A DNA stretch of 64,000 nucleotides from CAYSUS01 sp964434165 (GTDB taxonomy: Bacteria > Planctomycetota > Planctomycetia > Pirellulales > Thermoguttaceae). This document shows, one piece after another, positions 46,161-55,053 of this stretch (position 1 is its first letter; each line of letters starts with the position of its first letter). A program made the translations under genes and the position numbers. The DNA is taken from assembly GCA_964434165.1 (NCBI GenBank), contig CAYSUS010000003.1, positions 77,836 to 141,835 of the forward strand, written 5' to 3'. Below the pieces are notes generated by a model, which saw only the letters and a list, made by a program, of their open reading frames with translations, searched no databases and was not told the DNA's origin.

Positions 46161-47249
46161 TCACTTGACCTGCTGCATGAATCGCAGGAAGCGGGCCTGG
46201 AGCATCGCCCAGTCGCTGCCGAACACCGCCGTGAAGTCCTCCGTGCGCTCGTCGGCGGTGTACTCGGTGAAGGGCGGGCGCCGGGCGGTCCGCGCAAGGA
46301 ACTCCGCGTACTTGGCCCGGTCGGTCTCGATCAGGAAGAAGGTCAGCGCCCAGGCCTCGGCGTAGGCGGCCGCCGGCGCCCGTTCGAACAACTCGTCCGA
46401 GGCGATCAGCCCCGCCAGCAGATGCGGCTGGTGGTTTGGCGCCACAAGGCGGCGGAAGTCCTCCAGCCGTTCCCGGTTGATCCGGTCGCTCAGGCTGGGG
46501 TACGATCGGGAGTTGTAAACGCCGGGGGCCTCGAACATCGTGGCGAGTCCCTCGGCGACCCAGACCGGCGGGGCCGTGAACCGGCTGTGGATTCCGGTGT
46601 TGAACGCCGTTTGATGCGTGGCCTCGTGGATCACCGTGGCGGCGTTCAGCTTCCAATCGGCCGCGTGGGGACGGCCGCCCCGCGCGTCGAACAGGAGCAC
46701 GCGGTTGGTGGTGAGCGAGTAGTAGCCCATCACGCCGCCGCCCACCGGGAGGCCGCGCTTGGCCGAGTACTGCTGGAACTCCCCCTGATTCCGGCAGACG
46801 ATTCCGATTAAAGGGAAGGCGGGCTCGGCGAGCTTGAAACCCCGCACCGTGAAGTACTGGACGAAGGAGCGGTAGAGGTCCTCAAACCGCCCGGCCCAGA
46901 GGTCCCTGGTCCCGCGGGGGTGGACGACGAGGTAGTGGCCGGTGCCGGAGACCTCGAAGCCCTTGCCCATTTCGCGAAGCAGCTCGGCCCGCAGCTCGGA
47001 GATTGTAGACGGCGTGAACCGGGCCCCGGTCTTCCTCCAGTCCCGGGCCTTGGCGCGGGGCACCGTCCACAACTGTCCGTCGCGGCCCAGCAGACGGGCC
47101 TGGCGGTCGTCCCAGGAGAGCGGCGTGCCGACCAGCCGGCGACCGTCCAGCGTGACCTCGACCAGCCAGTGAGGCTCCGCCGCGCCGGCCACGTTGGTCG
47201 CGGCCAGGACGATCAGCGCCACCGTCACAATCGCCACGAGGATTCGCAT
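46161..47249 (-). CDS. DUF1570 exported HExxH protein
   Basis: A 362-residue protein with a signal sequence (ILVAIVTVALIVLAATNVAGA). It carries a zinc-protease-like motif HEATH at residues 208-212 and a downstream WVAEGLATMFE with a possible third ligand Glu, the layout of DUF1570 gluzincin-like proteins common in planctomycetes. Catalytic activity has not been demonstrated for this family as far as I know. It is on the same strand as floA, 108 bp downstream, so the two may be co-transcribed. Confidence 0.82.
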   Translation of the reverse strand: MRILVAIVTVALIVLAATNVAGAAEPHWLVEVTLDGRRLVGTPLSWDDRQARLLGRDGQLWTVPRAKARDWRKTGARFTPSTISELRAELLREMGKGFEVSGTGHYLVVHPRGTRDLWAGRFEDLYRSFVQYFTVRGFKLAEPAFPLIGIVCRNQGEFQQYSAKRGLPVGGGVMGYYSLTTNRVLLFDARGGRPHAADWKLNAATVIHEATHQTAFNTGIHSRFTAPPVWVAEGLATMFEAPGVYNSRSYPSLSDRINRERLEDFRRLVAPNHQPHLLAGLIASDELFERAPAAAYAEAWALTFFLIETDRAKYAEFLARTARRPPFTEYTADERTEDFTAVFGSDWAMLQARFLRFMQQVK

Positions 47250-47357
47250 GACCGGCTCCTTGCGGAAGGCGACGAGGGGACCGCTCCCGCTCGGGGATGT
47301 CCCGCTGCAAGAAGTCTAGGTCACGCGCCCGACGTGCCGCCGTGGCAAGCGAAGGCC

Positions 47358-48350
47358 TCACGCCGGTCCGCTCGCCCCACCTTCGAGGTTGCCCTCGCGG
47401 AAGGCCGCCGCCATGGCCTGCGGCACCTCGGCCTCGGCCAGCACGACCTCGGCGCGGTTGCGGGCCACGGCCGCCTTCATCTCCTGCTCGCGCGCGGTGG
47501 CCAGGGCACGCCGCTCCTCGGCCTTGGCCCGGGCGAACCGCGTGTCGGCCTCGGCCTGGTCGGCCTGGAGCCGGGCGCCGATGTTCTCGCCCACGTCGAT
47601 GTCGGCGATGTCGATCGACACGATCTCGAACGCCGTCTGCGCGTCGAGCCCGCGCTCCAGCACGGCCTTCGACACCCGGTCGGGATTCTCCATCACGTCC
47701 AGGTGGGTCACCGAGGAGCCGATCGAGGTGATGATCCCCTCGCCCACCCGGGCGATGATCGTGTCCTCGGTCGCCCCGCCGATCAGCCGCTCGATGTTGG
47801 TCCGCACAGTGACCCGGGCGCGGACCCGCAACTCCACGCCGTTCTTGGCGATCGCGCTGAGGTAGGCCCGGGGCGACTTGCGCGGGTCGGGGCAGTCGAT
47901 GACCTTGGGGTTGACGCTCGTCTGCACCGCCTCCTGGACGTCGCGGCCGGCCAGGTCGATCGCCGCGGCGCGGTCGAAGTCGAGGTCGATGTCGGCGCGG
48001 TGCGCGGCGATGATCGCCTGGATCACGCGGAGCACGTTGCCGCCGGCCAGGTAATGGGCCTCCAGGCGCCGCGTGCTGATGCCGGTCTCCCGCTCCGTGC
48101 CGATCCCCGCCTGCATGGCCATGATCTTCGCGTGGACGATCAGCTTCGCGTCCACCTGGCGGAAGCTCATCCCGATCAGGCTCAAGAGGCTCACGTTGGC
48201 GTTGGACATGTAGGCCTGGAACCAGAGGTTCCAGTAGATCAACACCACGATCACCAGCAGGGCCGCGAAACCGAGCAGAACCACCCCCCCGACGACCCAC
48301 CACGGGTTCAGGGCGGCTTGGGCGAGCAGCAAAGTCGATCCTCCAGTCAT
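47358..48350 (-). CDS. floA: Flotillin-like scaffold protein FloA
   Basis: A 330-residue membrane-associated SPFH-type protein of the FloA/YqfA family. One N-terminal membrane hairpin/helix (~residues 15-40) is followed by the family signature VDAKLIVHAKIMAMQAGIG and an extended PHB-like domain, then a coiled Ala/Glu/Arg-rich tail (~255-320) with AEVVLAEAEVPQAMA. FloA organises lipid-raft-like membrane regions and influences secretion and signalling in Bacillus. The usual NfeD partner gene is not adjacent; instead the divergent neighbour is a dynamin-like GTPase. Confidence 0.93.
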   Translation of the reverse strand: MTGGSTLLLAQAALNPWWVVGGVVLLGFAALLVIVVLIYWNLWFQAYMSNANVSLLSLIGMSFRQVDAKLIVHAKIMAMQAGIGTERETGISTRRLEAHYLAGGNVLRVIQAIIAAHRADIDLDFDRAAAIDLAGRDVQEAVQTSVNPKVIDCPDPRKSPRAYLSAIAKNGVELRVRARVTVRTNIERLIGGATEDTIIARVGEGIITSIGSSVTHLDVMENPDRVSKAVLERGLDAQTAFEIVSIDIADIDVGENIGARLQADQAEADTRFARAKAEERRALATAREQEMKAAVARNRAEVVLAEAEVPQAMAAAFREGNLEGGASGPA

Positions 48351-48625
48351 CTCGTCCTCCAGTGCATGCGCGTGTCGGCAGGGGTGCTGGCCGGCCGTGC
48401 GGGCCGCGGTGCGTCAGCATACCGAATCGGTACCGCCCTGACCAGCACCTCGGACGGGCCTCGCCGGCAACCAGGGGCTTGGAGATCGGGAATCGGCGAA
48501 GACGCGACGAGATCGCGACTGTCCCGGGCCGTTCGCCTTCCTGCGCTCCCGCGATCAACGGAAACGGCCTTCGTCGGCTGGGTGCGGCGGCACCGGTCCG
48601 AACGGCGGCCCTGTTGCACCGCGTC

Positions 48626-48641
48626 TGCTATGCTTGCGTTA
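48626..48641 (+). promoter_or_regulatory. Extended -10 promoter, possible leaderless start
   Basis: TGCTATGCT (TGn plus TATGCT, 48626-48634) is followed by only six bases before the ATG at 48641, so transcription could begin at the start codon. No convincing -35 box was found. Confidence 0.4.
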
Positions 48642-50437
48642 TGACTGCCCCGGAACTGGCCCAGCTCGAGCTGCTCGCGGAAATCGACGCCCTGGCCGAG
48701 GATCTTTCGGCCTGGTCGGAGTCGGCCCCCGACTGGAAGCCTGCCCGAACCGCCCGCGCCCTGGTCCGCCGGCTGAGCGAACGGGTCGAGTCGCTTCGGG
48801 TCCGTATCGATTCCCCCCTGGTGGTGGCGACGCTGGGCGGGTCGGGCACGGGCAAGAGCGCCCTGGTCAACGCGATCCTGGGCAGCGATGTGGTGCGGAC
48901 CGGCCGCCAGCGCCCGACGACGCACAAGCCGACCTTGATCTGCCGCCCGGACATCACGCCGGAAATGCTGGGCATCGACCGCTCGGCAGTTGAGGTCTGC
49001 CCGTGCGAGCTGCCGGCCCTGGCCGACCTGGTGCTCATCGACTGCCCGGACCCGGACACGAGCGAGCAAGCCGATTCGCCGGTGAGCAATCTCGCCCGGC
49101 TCCGCCGCGTTCTTCCCCACTGCGATGTGCTGCTGGTGACGGCCACTCAGCAGAAATATCGCAGCGGGCGCGTGGCGGACGAGCTGACCGCGGCCGCGCC
49201 CGGCGCCCGGATGGTCTTCGTCCAGACCCACGCCGACGAGGACGCCGACATCCGCGACGACTGGCGCGAAGTCCTTGCCGAGCGCTACGCGGTTGAACGC
49301 CTGTTTCGCGTGGACTGCCTGGCCGCCCTGGCCGCTTCCCAGTCGGGCAGCCCGCCCCCGGGCGACATGGCCGAGCTGCACGATCTTCTGACGCGCCAGC
49401 TCGCCGGCTCGGCGGCGGCGCGGATTCGCCGGGCGAACTTCCTCGATCTGGCCGCGGAGACACTGGCGGCGTGCCGCCGGCGCATTGGCGACGGCCGGCC
49501 AGCCGTCGAGCGCCTCGAGGAGGCGGTCGCGGAGCAGCGCATGAAACTGGCCGCGCCGCTTGCCCTCCAGACCCGCGACGAGCTGCTGGCCAGCCGGCGG
49601 CTCTGGGAGAACCGGCTCCTGGGCCAGGTCGCCTCGCGATGGGGGTTCAGCCCGTGGACGCTGGTGCTCCGCGTCTATCAGGCCCTGGGGTCGCTGGCCA
49701 TGGGCGCGCTGCTCACGCGGGTCCGCTCGCCGGCCCAGTTGGCCCTGTGGGGTGCGGTGGAGGGCGCCCGGACCTGGCGCCGCCGTCGCCGGGAGAAGGT
49801 CGCCCAGACCAGCGTCGCCCGTGCGGCCGCCGGGAGCTGGGACGCGGCCGAGCTGCGCTCCGCCGCGATCGTGCTGGAGGGCTACGCCGCCGAGGCCGGG
49901 CTGGACCGCGAGGCGGCCAGCCCCGAGACGGTGCGGGGCGAGGCGCAGCAGGCGGCCACGGCCTTTGCCGCGGGGGTATCCGGCGAGATCGACGGCTTGA
50001 TCCGCCGGCAGGCCGATCGCCACTCCCGCTGGTACGTTCGCTGGTGCTACGAGCTGCTCATGCTGGCGGCGCTGGGTGCCATCCTTTTTCGGCTGGGCAA
50101 GAACTACTTCTGGGATACCTGGCTCGATCCCACGCCCGACTCCCAGCCGTACGGCCTGGACTTTTACCTCTCCAGCCTGTTCTGGCTGCTGCTGTGGTGC
50201 GGGCTGCTGCTGTGGGGCTTCATGCGGCGACTGCGGCGGGGGTTGCGGGGGCAGATCGTGCAGTTGGCTCATCAGTGGGCCGGCCCGGCACCGGCTGCCG
50301 GGGTCTTCGCCCGGTTGGAGGAGGGCTGCGCCCGAATCGATCGGTTTGACAAGGAACTCCGGCGTCTGGAGGAGCAGGTGGCCGAAATGCGGCGGCACCT
50401 GGCCCTGCCCGATGGCCGGCTCGGATCGCGCCGCTGA
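48641..50437 (+). CDS. Dynamin-like GTPase with two C-terminal membrane segments
   Basis: A 598-residue GTPase. Walker A is GGSGTGKS at residues 66-73; a G2-type Thr lies in RPTTHKP; the G3 strand reads LVLIDCPDPDT, so the usual DxxG is DCPD; G4 is QTHAD rather than NKxD. A helical middle region follows (~250-450), and two hydrophobic segments lie near residues 475-490 and 510-530 before a basic C-terminus. This is the layout of bacterial dynamin-like or septin/dynamin-related membrane GTPases. Its gene diverges from floA across 290 bp and is followed by a GT4 gene. A role in membrane remodelling is inferred, not shown. Confidence 0.78.
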   Translation: MTAPELAQLELLAEIDALAEDLSAWSESAPDWKPARTARALVRRLSERVESLRVRIDSPLVVATLGGSGTGKSALVNAILGSDVVRTGRQRPTTHKPTLICRPDITPEMLGIDRSAVEVCPCELPALADLVLIDCPDPDTSEQADSPVSNLARLRRVLPHCDVLLVTATQQKYRSGRVADELTAAAPGARMVFVQTHADEDADIRDDWREVLAERYAVERLFRVDCLAALAASQSGSPPPGDMAELHDLLTRQLAGSAAARIRRANFLDLAAETLAACRRRIGDGRPAVERLEEAVAEQRMKLAAPLALQTRDELLASRRLWENRLLGQVASRWGFSPWTLVLRVYQALGSLAMGALLTRVRSPAQLALWGAVEGARTWRRRRREKVAQTSVARAAAGSWDAAELRSAAIVLEGYAAEAGLDREAASPETVRGEAQQAATAFAAGVSGEIDGLIRRQADRHSRWYVRWCYELLMLAALGAILFRLGKNYFWDTWLDPTPDSQPYGLDFYLSSLFWLLLWCGLLLWGFMRRLRRGLRGQIVQLAHQWAGPAPAAGVFARLEEGCARIDRFDKELRRLEEQVAEMRRHLALPDGRLGSRR

Positions 50438-50460
50438 GAAGGGTAGCGCGGCGTTTCGCC

Positions 50461-50490
50461 TTGCCGCAACCGTCAATCTTGGCCTAGAAT
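50461..50490 (+). promoter_or_regulatory. Candidate promoter overlapping the annotated GT4 start
   Basis: TTGCCG (50461-50466) and TAGAAT (50485-50490) are spaced by 18 bases. The ATG at 50489 lies inside this -10 box, so if the promoter is used, translation must begin further downstream, for example at the in-frame ATG 50573. Confidence 0.4.
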
Positions 50491-51874
50491 GCGCGAATTG
50501 CCGAGCGAGACCCCGAGCTTAGACGTCCAGCGCCCCGACGGGGCCGTGGCCGCCGCGCCGCTTCTTCCCGATATGCTTGCCGAGTCCAGCGATCGTTCCT
50601 ACCGCATCGGTTTCGTCGCCACGCGGATCTCCGGAAACGACGGAGTCAGCCTCGAGATCGAGAAGTGGACCCGCGTCCTCGAGCGGATGGGCCACACGTG
50701 CTTCTTCATCTCCGGCCAGTCCGACCGGCCCCAGGACCGCTCGCAGATCATCCGGGAGGCGCATTTCAAGCACCCGATGGTGGTGGAGATCAATCGACAG
50801 CTCTTCGGGCGCGAGCGGCGCACCCCGCACATCAGCGCCGAAGTCCACGAGATGACGTGGCTGATCAAGGAGAAGCTCCTCTCGGCGGCCCGGTGGTTCG
50901 AGCTCGACCTGATCGTCGCGGAGAACAGCCTCACGATCCCCATGAACATTCCGCTCGGGCTGGCCCTGGTGGAGCTGGTCATGGAGACGGGCATCGGCTG
51001 CATCGCCCACCACCACGACTTCGTCTGGGAGCGCGAACGGTACCTGGTCAACGCGGCCGACGACTACCTGCGCATGGCCTTTCCGCCCGCCCTGCCGCAG
51101 ATGCAGCACGTGGTGATCAACTCCCAGGCCGCCCGGGAGTTCAGCCGGCGCACGGGCATGCCGTGCCGGATGATCCCGAACGTAATGGACTTCGACTCGC
51201 CGCCCGAGCCCCCGGACGACTACGCCTCCACCTTCCGCGAGTCGATCGGCGTGGAGCACGACGACTTCATCGTCCTGCAGCCCACGCGCCTGGTGGCCCG
51301 CAAGGGGATCGAGCACGCCATCGAGCTGGTGCGTCTGTTGGACGACAGGCGGTGCAAGCTGGTGATCACGCACAACGGAGGCGACGAGGGGAACGCCTAC
51401 CCCGACCGCGTGCGCCGCTACGCCAGTCTGATGGGCGTGGACTTCATCCACGCCGCCCCCTGGATCGCCGATCATCGCGGCACGGCCGCCGACGGGCGGC
51501 GCCAGTACACGGTTTGGGACGCCTACCAACAGGCCGACCTGGTGAGCTACCCTTCGTCGTACGAAGGGTTCGGCAACGCCTTCCTCGAAGCCGTCTACTA
51601 CCGCAAGCCGATCCTGGCCAACTGCTACGCCATCTACCGCACCGACATCGAGCCGTGCGGCTTTCGGGCGATGCTCATGGATGGCTTCTTGACCGACGAC
51701 CTGGTCGATCAGGTCCGCTACCTGGTCGCGCACCGCGACTCCTGGGACGAGACGGCTGACCACAACTACGAGATCGCGCGGCGGTTCTTCTCCTACGATC
51801 GCGTGGAGCGCGAGCTTCGCGCGATCCTCGCCAAGCCGAGCTTCTCCCCGTCGGCCGCGCACACGCCGCGGTAG
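50489..51874 (+). CDS. GT4-family glycosyltransferase
   Basis: A 461-residue GT-B fold glycosyltransferase. The N-terminal domain begins (from about residue 38) RIGFVATRISGNDGVSLE, a nucleotide-sugar enzyme loop; the C-terminal domain has LQPTRLVARKGIEHAIELV (K of the donor site) and the retaining GT4 E-x7-E motif in SSYEGFGNAFLEA. It uses a nucleotide-sugar donor, with acceptor unknown; family members with such N-termini are linked to compatible-solute or glycolipid synthesis, but that is only a suggestion. The first ~30 residues are non-conserved; the true start may be the ATG at 50573. It follows the GTPase by 51 bp. Confidence 0.88.
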   Translation: MRELPSETPSLDVQRPDGAVAAAPLLPDMLAESSDRSYRIGFVATRISGNDGVSLEIEKWTRVLERMGHTCFFISGQSDRPQDRSQIIREAHFKHPMVVEINRQLFGRERRTPHISAEVHEMTWLIKEKLLSAARWFELDLIVAENSLTIPMNIPLGLALVELVMETGIGCIAHHHDFVWERERYLVNAADDYLRMAFPPALPQMQHVVINSQAAREFSRRTGMPCRMIPNVMDFDSPPEPPDDYASTFRESIGVEHDDFIVLQPTRLVARKGIEHAIELVRLLDDRRCKLVITHNGGDEGNAYPDRVRRYASLMGVDFIHAAPWIADHRGTAADGRRQYTVWDAYQQADLVSYPSSYEGFGNAFLEAVYYRKPILANCYAIYRTDIEPCGFRAMLMDGFLTDDLVDQVRYLVAHRDSWDETADHNYEIARRFFSYDRVERELRAILAKPSFSPSAAHTPR

Positions 51875-51948
51875 CGTGCGGGGCGGCTCAGGTGGCACGG
51901 CGCGGCCGGTGATCGCATTCGGCGGCTTGCGGCGGCGGAACGGGCCGG

Positions 51949-51977
51949 TTGTTTGCGCCTGTGCCAGAGAGTATGCT
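51949..51977 (+). promoter_or_regulatory. Candidate promoter for the Gfo/Idh/MocA gene
   Basis: TTGTTT (51949-51954) and TATGCT (51972-51977) are separated by 17 bases; the gene starts at 52046. Confidence 0.45.
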
Positions 51978-52045
51978 GCGCCGTGTCGGCCTGCCTCCAT
52001 CGACCCCGCCTGAAGTCTCCCGCCCTGTACGAAAGGACCCCCGCC

Positions 52046-53383
52046 ATGAATCGCCGCATCTGGCGACGCGATTGCCTGAAGACCGCCGCGGCCGCCGCCG
52101 GAGCGTTTTCGATCCTGCCCGCCGGACTCGTCCGGGGCTATGCCGCCAACGAGAAGATCGACGCGGCCGTAGTCGGCAGCGGCATCGGCTCGTTCAACGC
52201 CAAGCGCCTGGCCGAGCTGGGCGAGAACGTGGTGGCCCTCTGCGACATCGACTCCGGCCGGCTCGCAGGCTGGGCCCGCAAGCACCCGGGGGCGAAGACC
52301 TTCACCGACTTCCGCAAGATGTACGACGAGGTGAAGCTCGACGCGGTGGCCGTGGCCACGCCCGACCACACCCACGCCGTGATCAGCATCGAGGGAATGA
52401 AGCGGGGCATGCACTGCTTCTGCCAGAAGCCCCTGACGCACAACATCCTCGAGGCCCGGCGCATGACCGAGGTGGCCGCGGAGAAGAACCTCGTCACGCA
52501 GATGGGCACCAACACGCAGAGCAGCTCGCACATGCTCCGTTTGCGCAGACTGATCCGCTCCGGCGCGCTGGGCGGGGTAACCGAGGTCCACCTGGGCACG
52601 AACCGGCCGATCTGGCTCCAGGGCGCCGATCGCCCCCAGGGCGAAGACCCCGTGCCGGCGGGATTGGACTGGGACCTCTGGATCGGCCCCGCGCCCATGC
52701 GCCCGTTTGTCGCCGAATGGCCCGACGATCATCCGGCCCGCAAGATGGCCACGTTCCGCCAGCAGCAGGTCTATCACCCGTTCGTGTGGCGCGGCTGGTG
52801 GGACTTCGGCACCGGGGCCCTGGGCGACATCGCCCCGCACTCGATGAACCAGGTGTACTTTGCCCTGGAGCTCGGCGCGCCGACCGCGGCCGAGGTCGTG
52901 CGCACCTCGGGCATGACCGCGGAGATGTTCCCCGAGTGGAGCGTGATCCGTTTCGACTTCCCCGCCCGGGGCGACCAGCCCGCGGTGAAGGTCTTCTGGT
53001 ACGACGGCGACAAGAAGCTGCCCGAGGAGCTCGGCGGCGGCATGGGGCCGGTGCTGATCGGCACGAAGGGGAGCTACCCGGCGGGACTGGGGCCGTTCTT
53101 CGGCAAGAAGGTCGAGCGCCCGCCCCTGCCGGAGCTGGAGCCAGGCGCGTGGGACCGCGAGGAGGTCCACACCGACTGGGTCCGCGGCATCCGCCAGGGT
53201 AAGCAGCCGGGCTGCCACTTCGGCTACGCCGGCCCCTTCACCGAGGCCTACCTGTTGGGCAACATCGCGCTGAAGGTCGGCCAGCGCGTCGAGTGGGACG
53301 CCGCCGCCATGCGCGTGACCAACTGCCCCGAGGCCAACCAGTACGTGGGCCGGGAGTATCGCAAGGGGTGGGAGATTGAGTGA
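52046..53383 (+). CDS. Tat-exported Gfo/Idh/MocA-family oxidoreductase
   Basis: A 445-residue NAD(P)-dependent oxidoreductase. The twin-arginine signal (RRIWRRDCLKTAAAAAG) and hydrophobic segment end near residue 35. The Rossmann domain follows with AVVGSGIGSFNAKRLAELG, then VALCDID, and the K-P motif is in CFCQKPLTHN where a Lys/Pro pair normally lies in EKP. The C-terminal alpha/beta domain has a GDIAPHSMNQVYF segment. Tat-exported family members are abundant in planctomycetes and sit in sugar-degradation loci, sometimes with DUF1080 and isomerase genes as here. The substrate is unknown. Confidence 0.9.
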   Translation: MNRRIWRRDCLKTAAAAAGAFSILPAGLVRGYAANEKIDAAVVGSGIGSFNAKRLAELGENVVALCDIDSGRLAGWARKHPGAKTFTDFRKMYDEVKLDAVAVATPDHTHAVISIEGMKRGMHCFCQKPLTHNILEARRMTEVAAEKNLVTQMGTNTQSSSHMLRLRRLIRSGALGGVTEVHLGTNRPIWLQGADRPQGEDPVPAGLDWDLWIGPAPMRPFVAEWPDDHPARKMATFRQQQVYHPFVWRGWWDFGTGALGDIAPHSMNQVYFALELGAPTAAEVVRTSGMTAEMFPEWSVIRFDFPARGDQPAVKVFWYDGDKKLPEELGGGMGPVLIGTKGSYPAGLGPFFGKKVERPPLPELEPGAWDREEVHTDWVRGIRQGKQPGCHFGYAGPFTEAYLLGNIALKVGQRVEWDAAAMRVTNCPEANQYVGREYRKGWEIE

Positions 53384-53480
53384 TGCAATGACGAAGGATG
53401 AATGAAGAACGACGAATACCCTCTCCCGCCTCGCGGGAGAGGGTCGCCGCGCCGCGGCCGGGTGAGGGTGGCACGAGGCA
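53384..53480. repeat. ATGA tag plus CCCTCTCCCG / CGGGTGAGGG palindromic element, copy 1
   Basis: A gatgcaatgacgaaggatgaatgaagaacg tag is followed by a palindrome (CCCTCTCCCG pairing with CGGGAGAGGG) and the phrase gccgcgccgcggccgggtgagggtggcacgaggca. A near-identical phrase recurs at 54150-54211, so the DUF1080 gene is bracketed by the two copies. Confidence 0.65.
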
Positions 53481-53538
53481 ACATCGCTCGTTCCCACGCG
53501 CCGCGTGGGGACGGCCTGTCATGCGGAGGAGGTATGCC

Positions 53539-54084
53539 ATGCGCGCACTGCTTGGAGCGATTGGGCTCGTGCTGATGCTCAGCGCGGGATCCGCGGTCGG
53601 CGAGGAGGCGTTCGAGCTCGAGGAGGGCTTCGAGCGCCTGGATAACGGGAAGGACCTCGCCGGCTGGCTGGCCAAGGGCAAGGACAACTGGAGCGTGGTG
53701 GACGGGGCGATCCACCTTGACGCGAGCAAGAAGGGCGGCTCGCTGTTCTGCGAGAAGCGGCACAGCCGCGACTGCGTGATCCGCCTCCAGTTCCGCGCCA
53801 CCCACGCGGCCGATTCGGGCGTGTTCATCCACGGGGCGCAGTTCCAGGTGCGCGATTACCCCAACTCGCTCCGCGACACCCGGCGGTTCGCCCCGCACGC
53901 CAAGGGGCCGGGCGAGTGGAACGCCCTGGAGTTGGATGTCTCCGATGGCGTGGCCGCCGTGCGGCTGAACGGCCACCTCATCGTGCCGAAATGGAAAATC
54001 GGCGACCAGCCCGACCGGGGAATCGGACTGCAGCGCGAGAAGGGCGACTTCGATTTCCGCTACATCCGCATCCGCGAGAAGTGA
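53539..54084 (+). CDS. Exported DUF1080 (3-keto-disaccharide hydrolase-like) protein, copy 1
   Basis: A 181-residue protein with a signal peptide (ALLGAIGLVLMLSAGSAVG). The mature part is a jelly-roll sandwich of the DUF1080 family: LDNGKDLAGWLAKG, then WSVVDGAIHL, then DCVIRLQFRATHAADSGVFIH, then PGEWNALELDV and a late GIGLQREKG. This is shorter than typical members, which often have a fuller C-terminal strand set. Family proteins have been linked to keto-glycoside hydrolysis, but activity here is unverified. The start is the ATG at 53539 just after GGAGGAGG. It follows the Gfo/Idh/MocA gene by 155 bp of repeat. Confidence 0.82.
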   Translation: MRALLGAIGLVLMLSAGSAVGEEAFELEEGFERLDNGKDLAGWLAKGKDNWSVVDGAIHLDASKKGGSLFCEKRHSRDCVIRLQFRATHAADSGVFIHGAQFQVRDYPNSLRDTRRFAPHAKGPGEWNALELDVSDGVAAVRLNGHLIVPKWKIGDQPDRGIGLQREKGDFDFRYIRIREK

Positions 54085-54101
54085 ACCGGTCCGCGCTCCA
54101 T

Positions 54102-54134
54102 AGACTCCCGAAGTCTTCGAGACTTCGGGAGTCT
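54102..54134. repeat. REP-like palindrome, copy 3
   Basis: Arms AGACTCCCGAAGTC (54102-54115) and GACTTCGGGAGTCT (54121-54134) enclose ttcga. Compared with copy 1 (AGACTTCCGAAGTC), a T-to-C change in one arm is matched by A-to-G in the other, a compensatory change. Confidence 0.8.
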
Positions 54135-54149
54135 GGGAACGGACGTCCG

Positions 54150-54211
54150 CCCTCGCCCGCCTGGCGGGTGAGGGTGGCCGCGCCGCGGCCGGGTGAGGGC
54201 GGTACGAGGCA
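54150..54211. repeat. CCCTCGCCCGC / GCGGGTGAGGG palindromic element, copy 2
   Basis: Contains CCCTCGCCCGC pairing (one wobble) with GCGGGTGAGGG, then gccgcgccgcggccgggtgagggcgg and tacgaggca, nearly the same as the copy at 53419-53480. Confidence 0.65.
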
Positions 54212-54264
54212 CCGCGTCGGTGAGATCTCGAACGCGGAGCGTCCGGCCGGGCTTCCCGCTCCGC

Positions 54265-54903
54265 TCAGTCCGCGAGCGGCTTGACCTGGATGCTGCGGAT
54301 GCGGACCTCGCTCTTCGGATCGTGGGCCTGCAGGGCGAAGGTGCCGCTGGACAGCTCGCGCTTGAAGTCCTTGGTGGCGTGGGAGCGCTCGACCTCGAAA
54401 TCGACGACCTTCTTGTCGTCGACCATCACGGTCACCTGCTTGCCGCGCACCGTGATGTGGACGGTGAACCACTCGTTGTCCTTGGCCGGCGACTCGGTCA
54501 CGTTGCGGACCTGGTAGATGCTGCCCGTCTTGATCGGGTCGCGGTGCGTGTTGTTCACCTGCACCTCGAATCCCTGGCGCGGCCAGCCCTTGTCCTGGTA
54601 CTTGGTGTGGAAGTAGATCCCGCCGTTGGAGCCGGGCAGGGTCATGGCCTCGACCTTCACCTCGAAATTCTTGAAGTCGTGCCCCTCCACGTCGCCCTGG
54701 TAGAACAGGTGGCCCATGGGCTTGCCCTTGGCCACGAGGATCCCGTCCTCGACCGTGAACGAGCCGGGCGCCCCGCTCTCCTTCCAGCCGTCGAGCGTCC
54801 TGCCGTCGAACAGCGAAATCCAGCCCTCTTCCTTGGGCTTGTCGGCCGCCAGGCAGGCCGCGGAGACGAGAAGGACGATCGCCAGGGAAAGAACGTGTCG
54901 CAT
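54265..54903 (-). CDS. Exported DUF1080 (3-keto-disaccharide hydrolase-like) protein, copy 2
   Basis: A 212-residue protein with a signal peptide (LSLAIVLLVSAACLAAD). The family pattern is clear: GWISLFDGRTLDGWKES, then FTVEDGILVAKG, then FKNFEVKVEAMTLPGSNGGI with YFHTKYQ, then GFEVQVNNTHRD, and a C-terminal LQAHDPKSEVRIRSIQVKPL. This is closer to the standard DUF1080 sequence than copy 1, with which it is convergent across the second repeat. It probably acts in the periplasm on glycan breakdown products. The gene following upstream on the same strand is a GH5-like enzyme, though 150 bp apart. Confidence 0.86.
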   Translation of the reverse strand: MRHVLSLAIVLLVSAACLAADKPKEEGWISLFDGRTLDGWKESGAPGSFTVEDGILVAKGKPMGHLFYQGDVEGHDFKNFEVKVEAMTLPGSNGGIYFHTKYQDKGWPRQGFEVQVNNTHRDPIKTGSIYQVRNVTESPAKDNEWFTVHITVRGKQVTVMVDDKKVVDFEVERSHATKDFKRELSSGTFALQAHDPKSEVRIRSIQVKPLAD

Positions 54904-55053
54904 GGTGGACTCCTGAAGGAACGGTTTTCTCCAAGGGACTCGCGAGTGCCGGTCCAGTATAGTTCGACCCGGGACGGCTGGCGAGCAATCCACCCGCAGC
55001 AGACGCTCTGCGAGTGCCGTCCGCTCTCGCACGCCGCGGGAAGCAGGCCCCCG

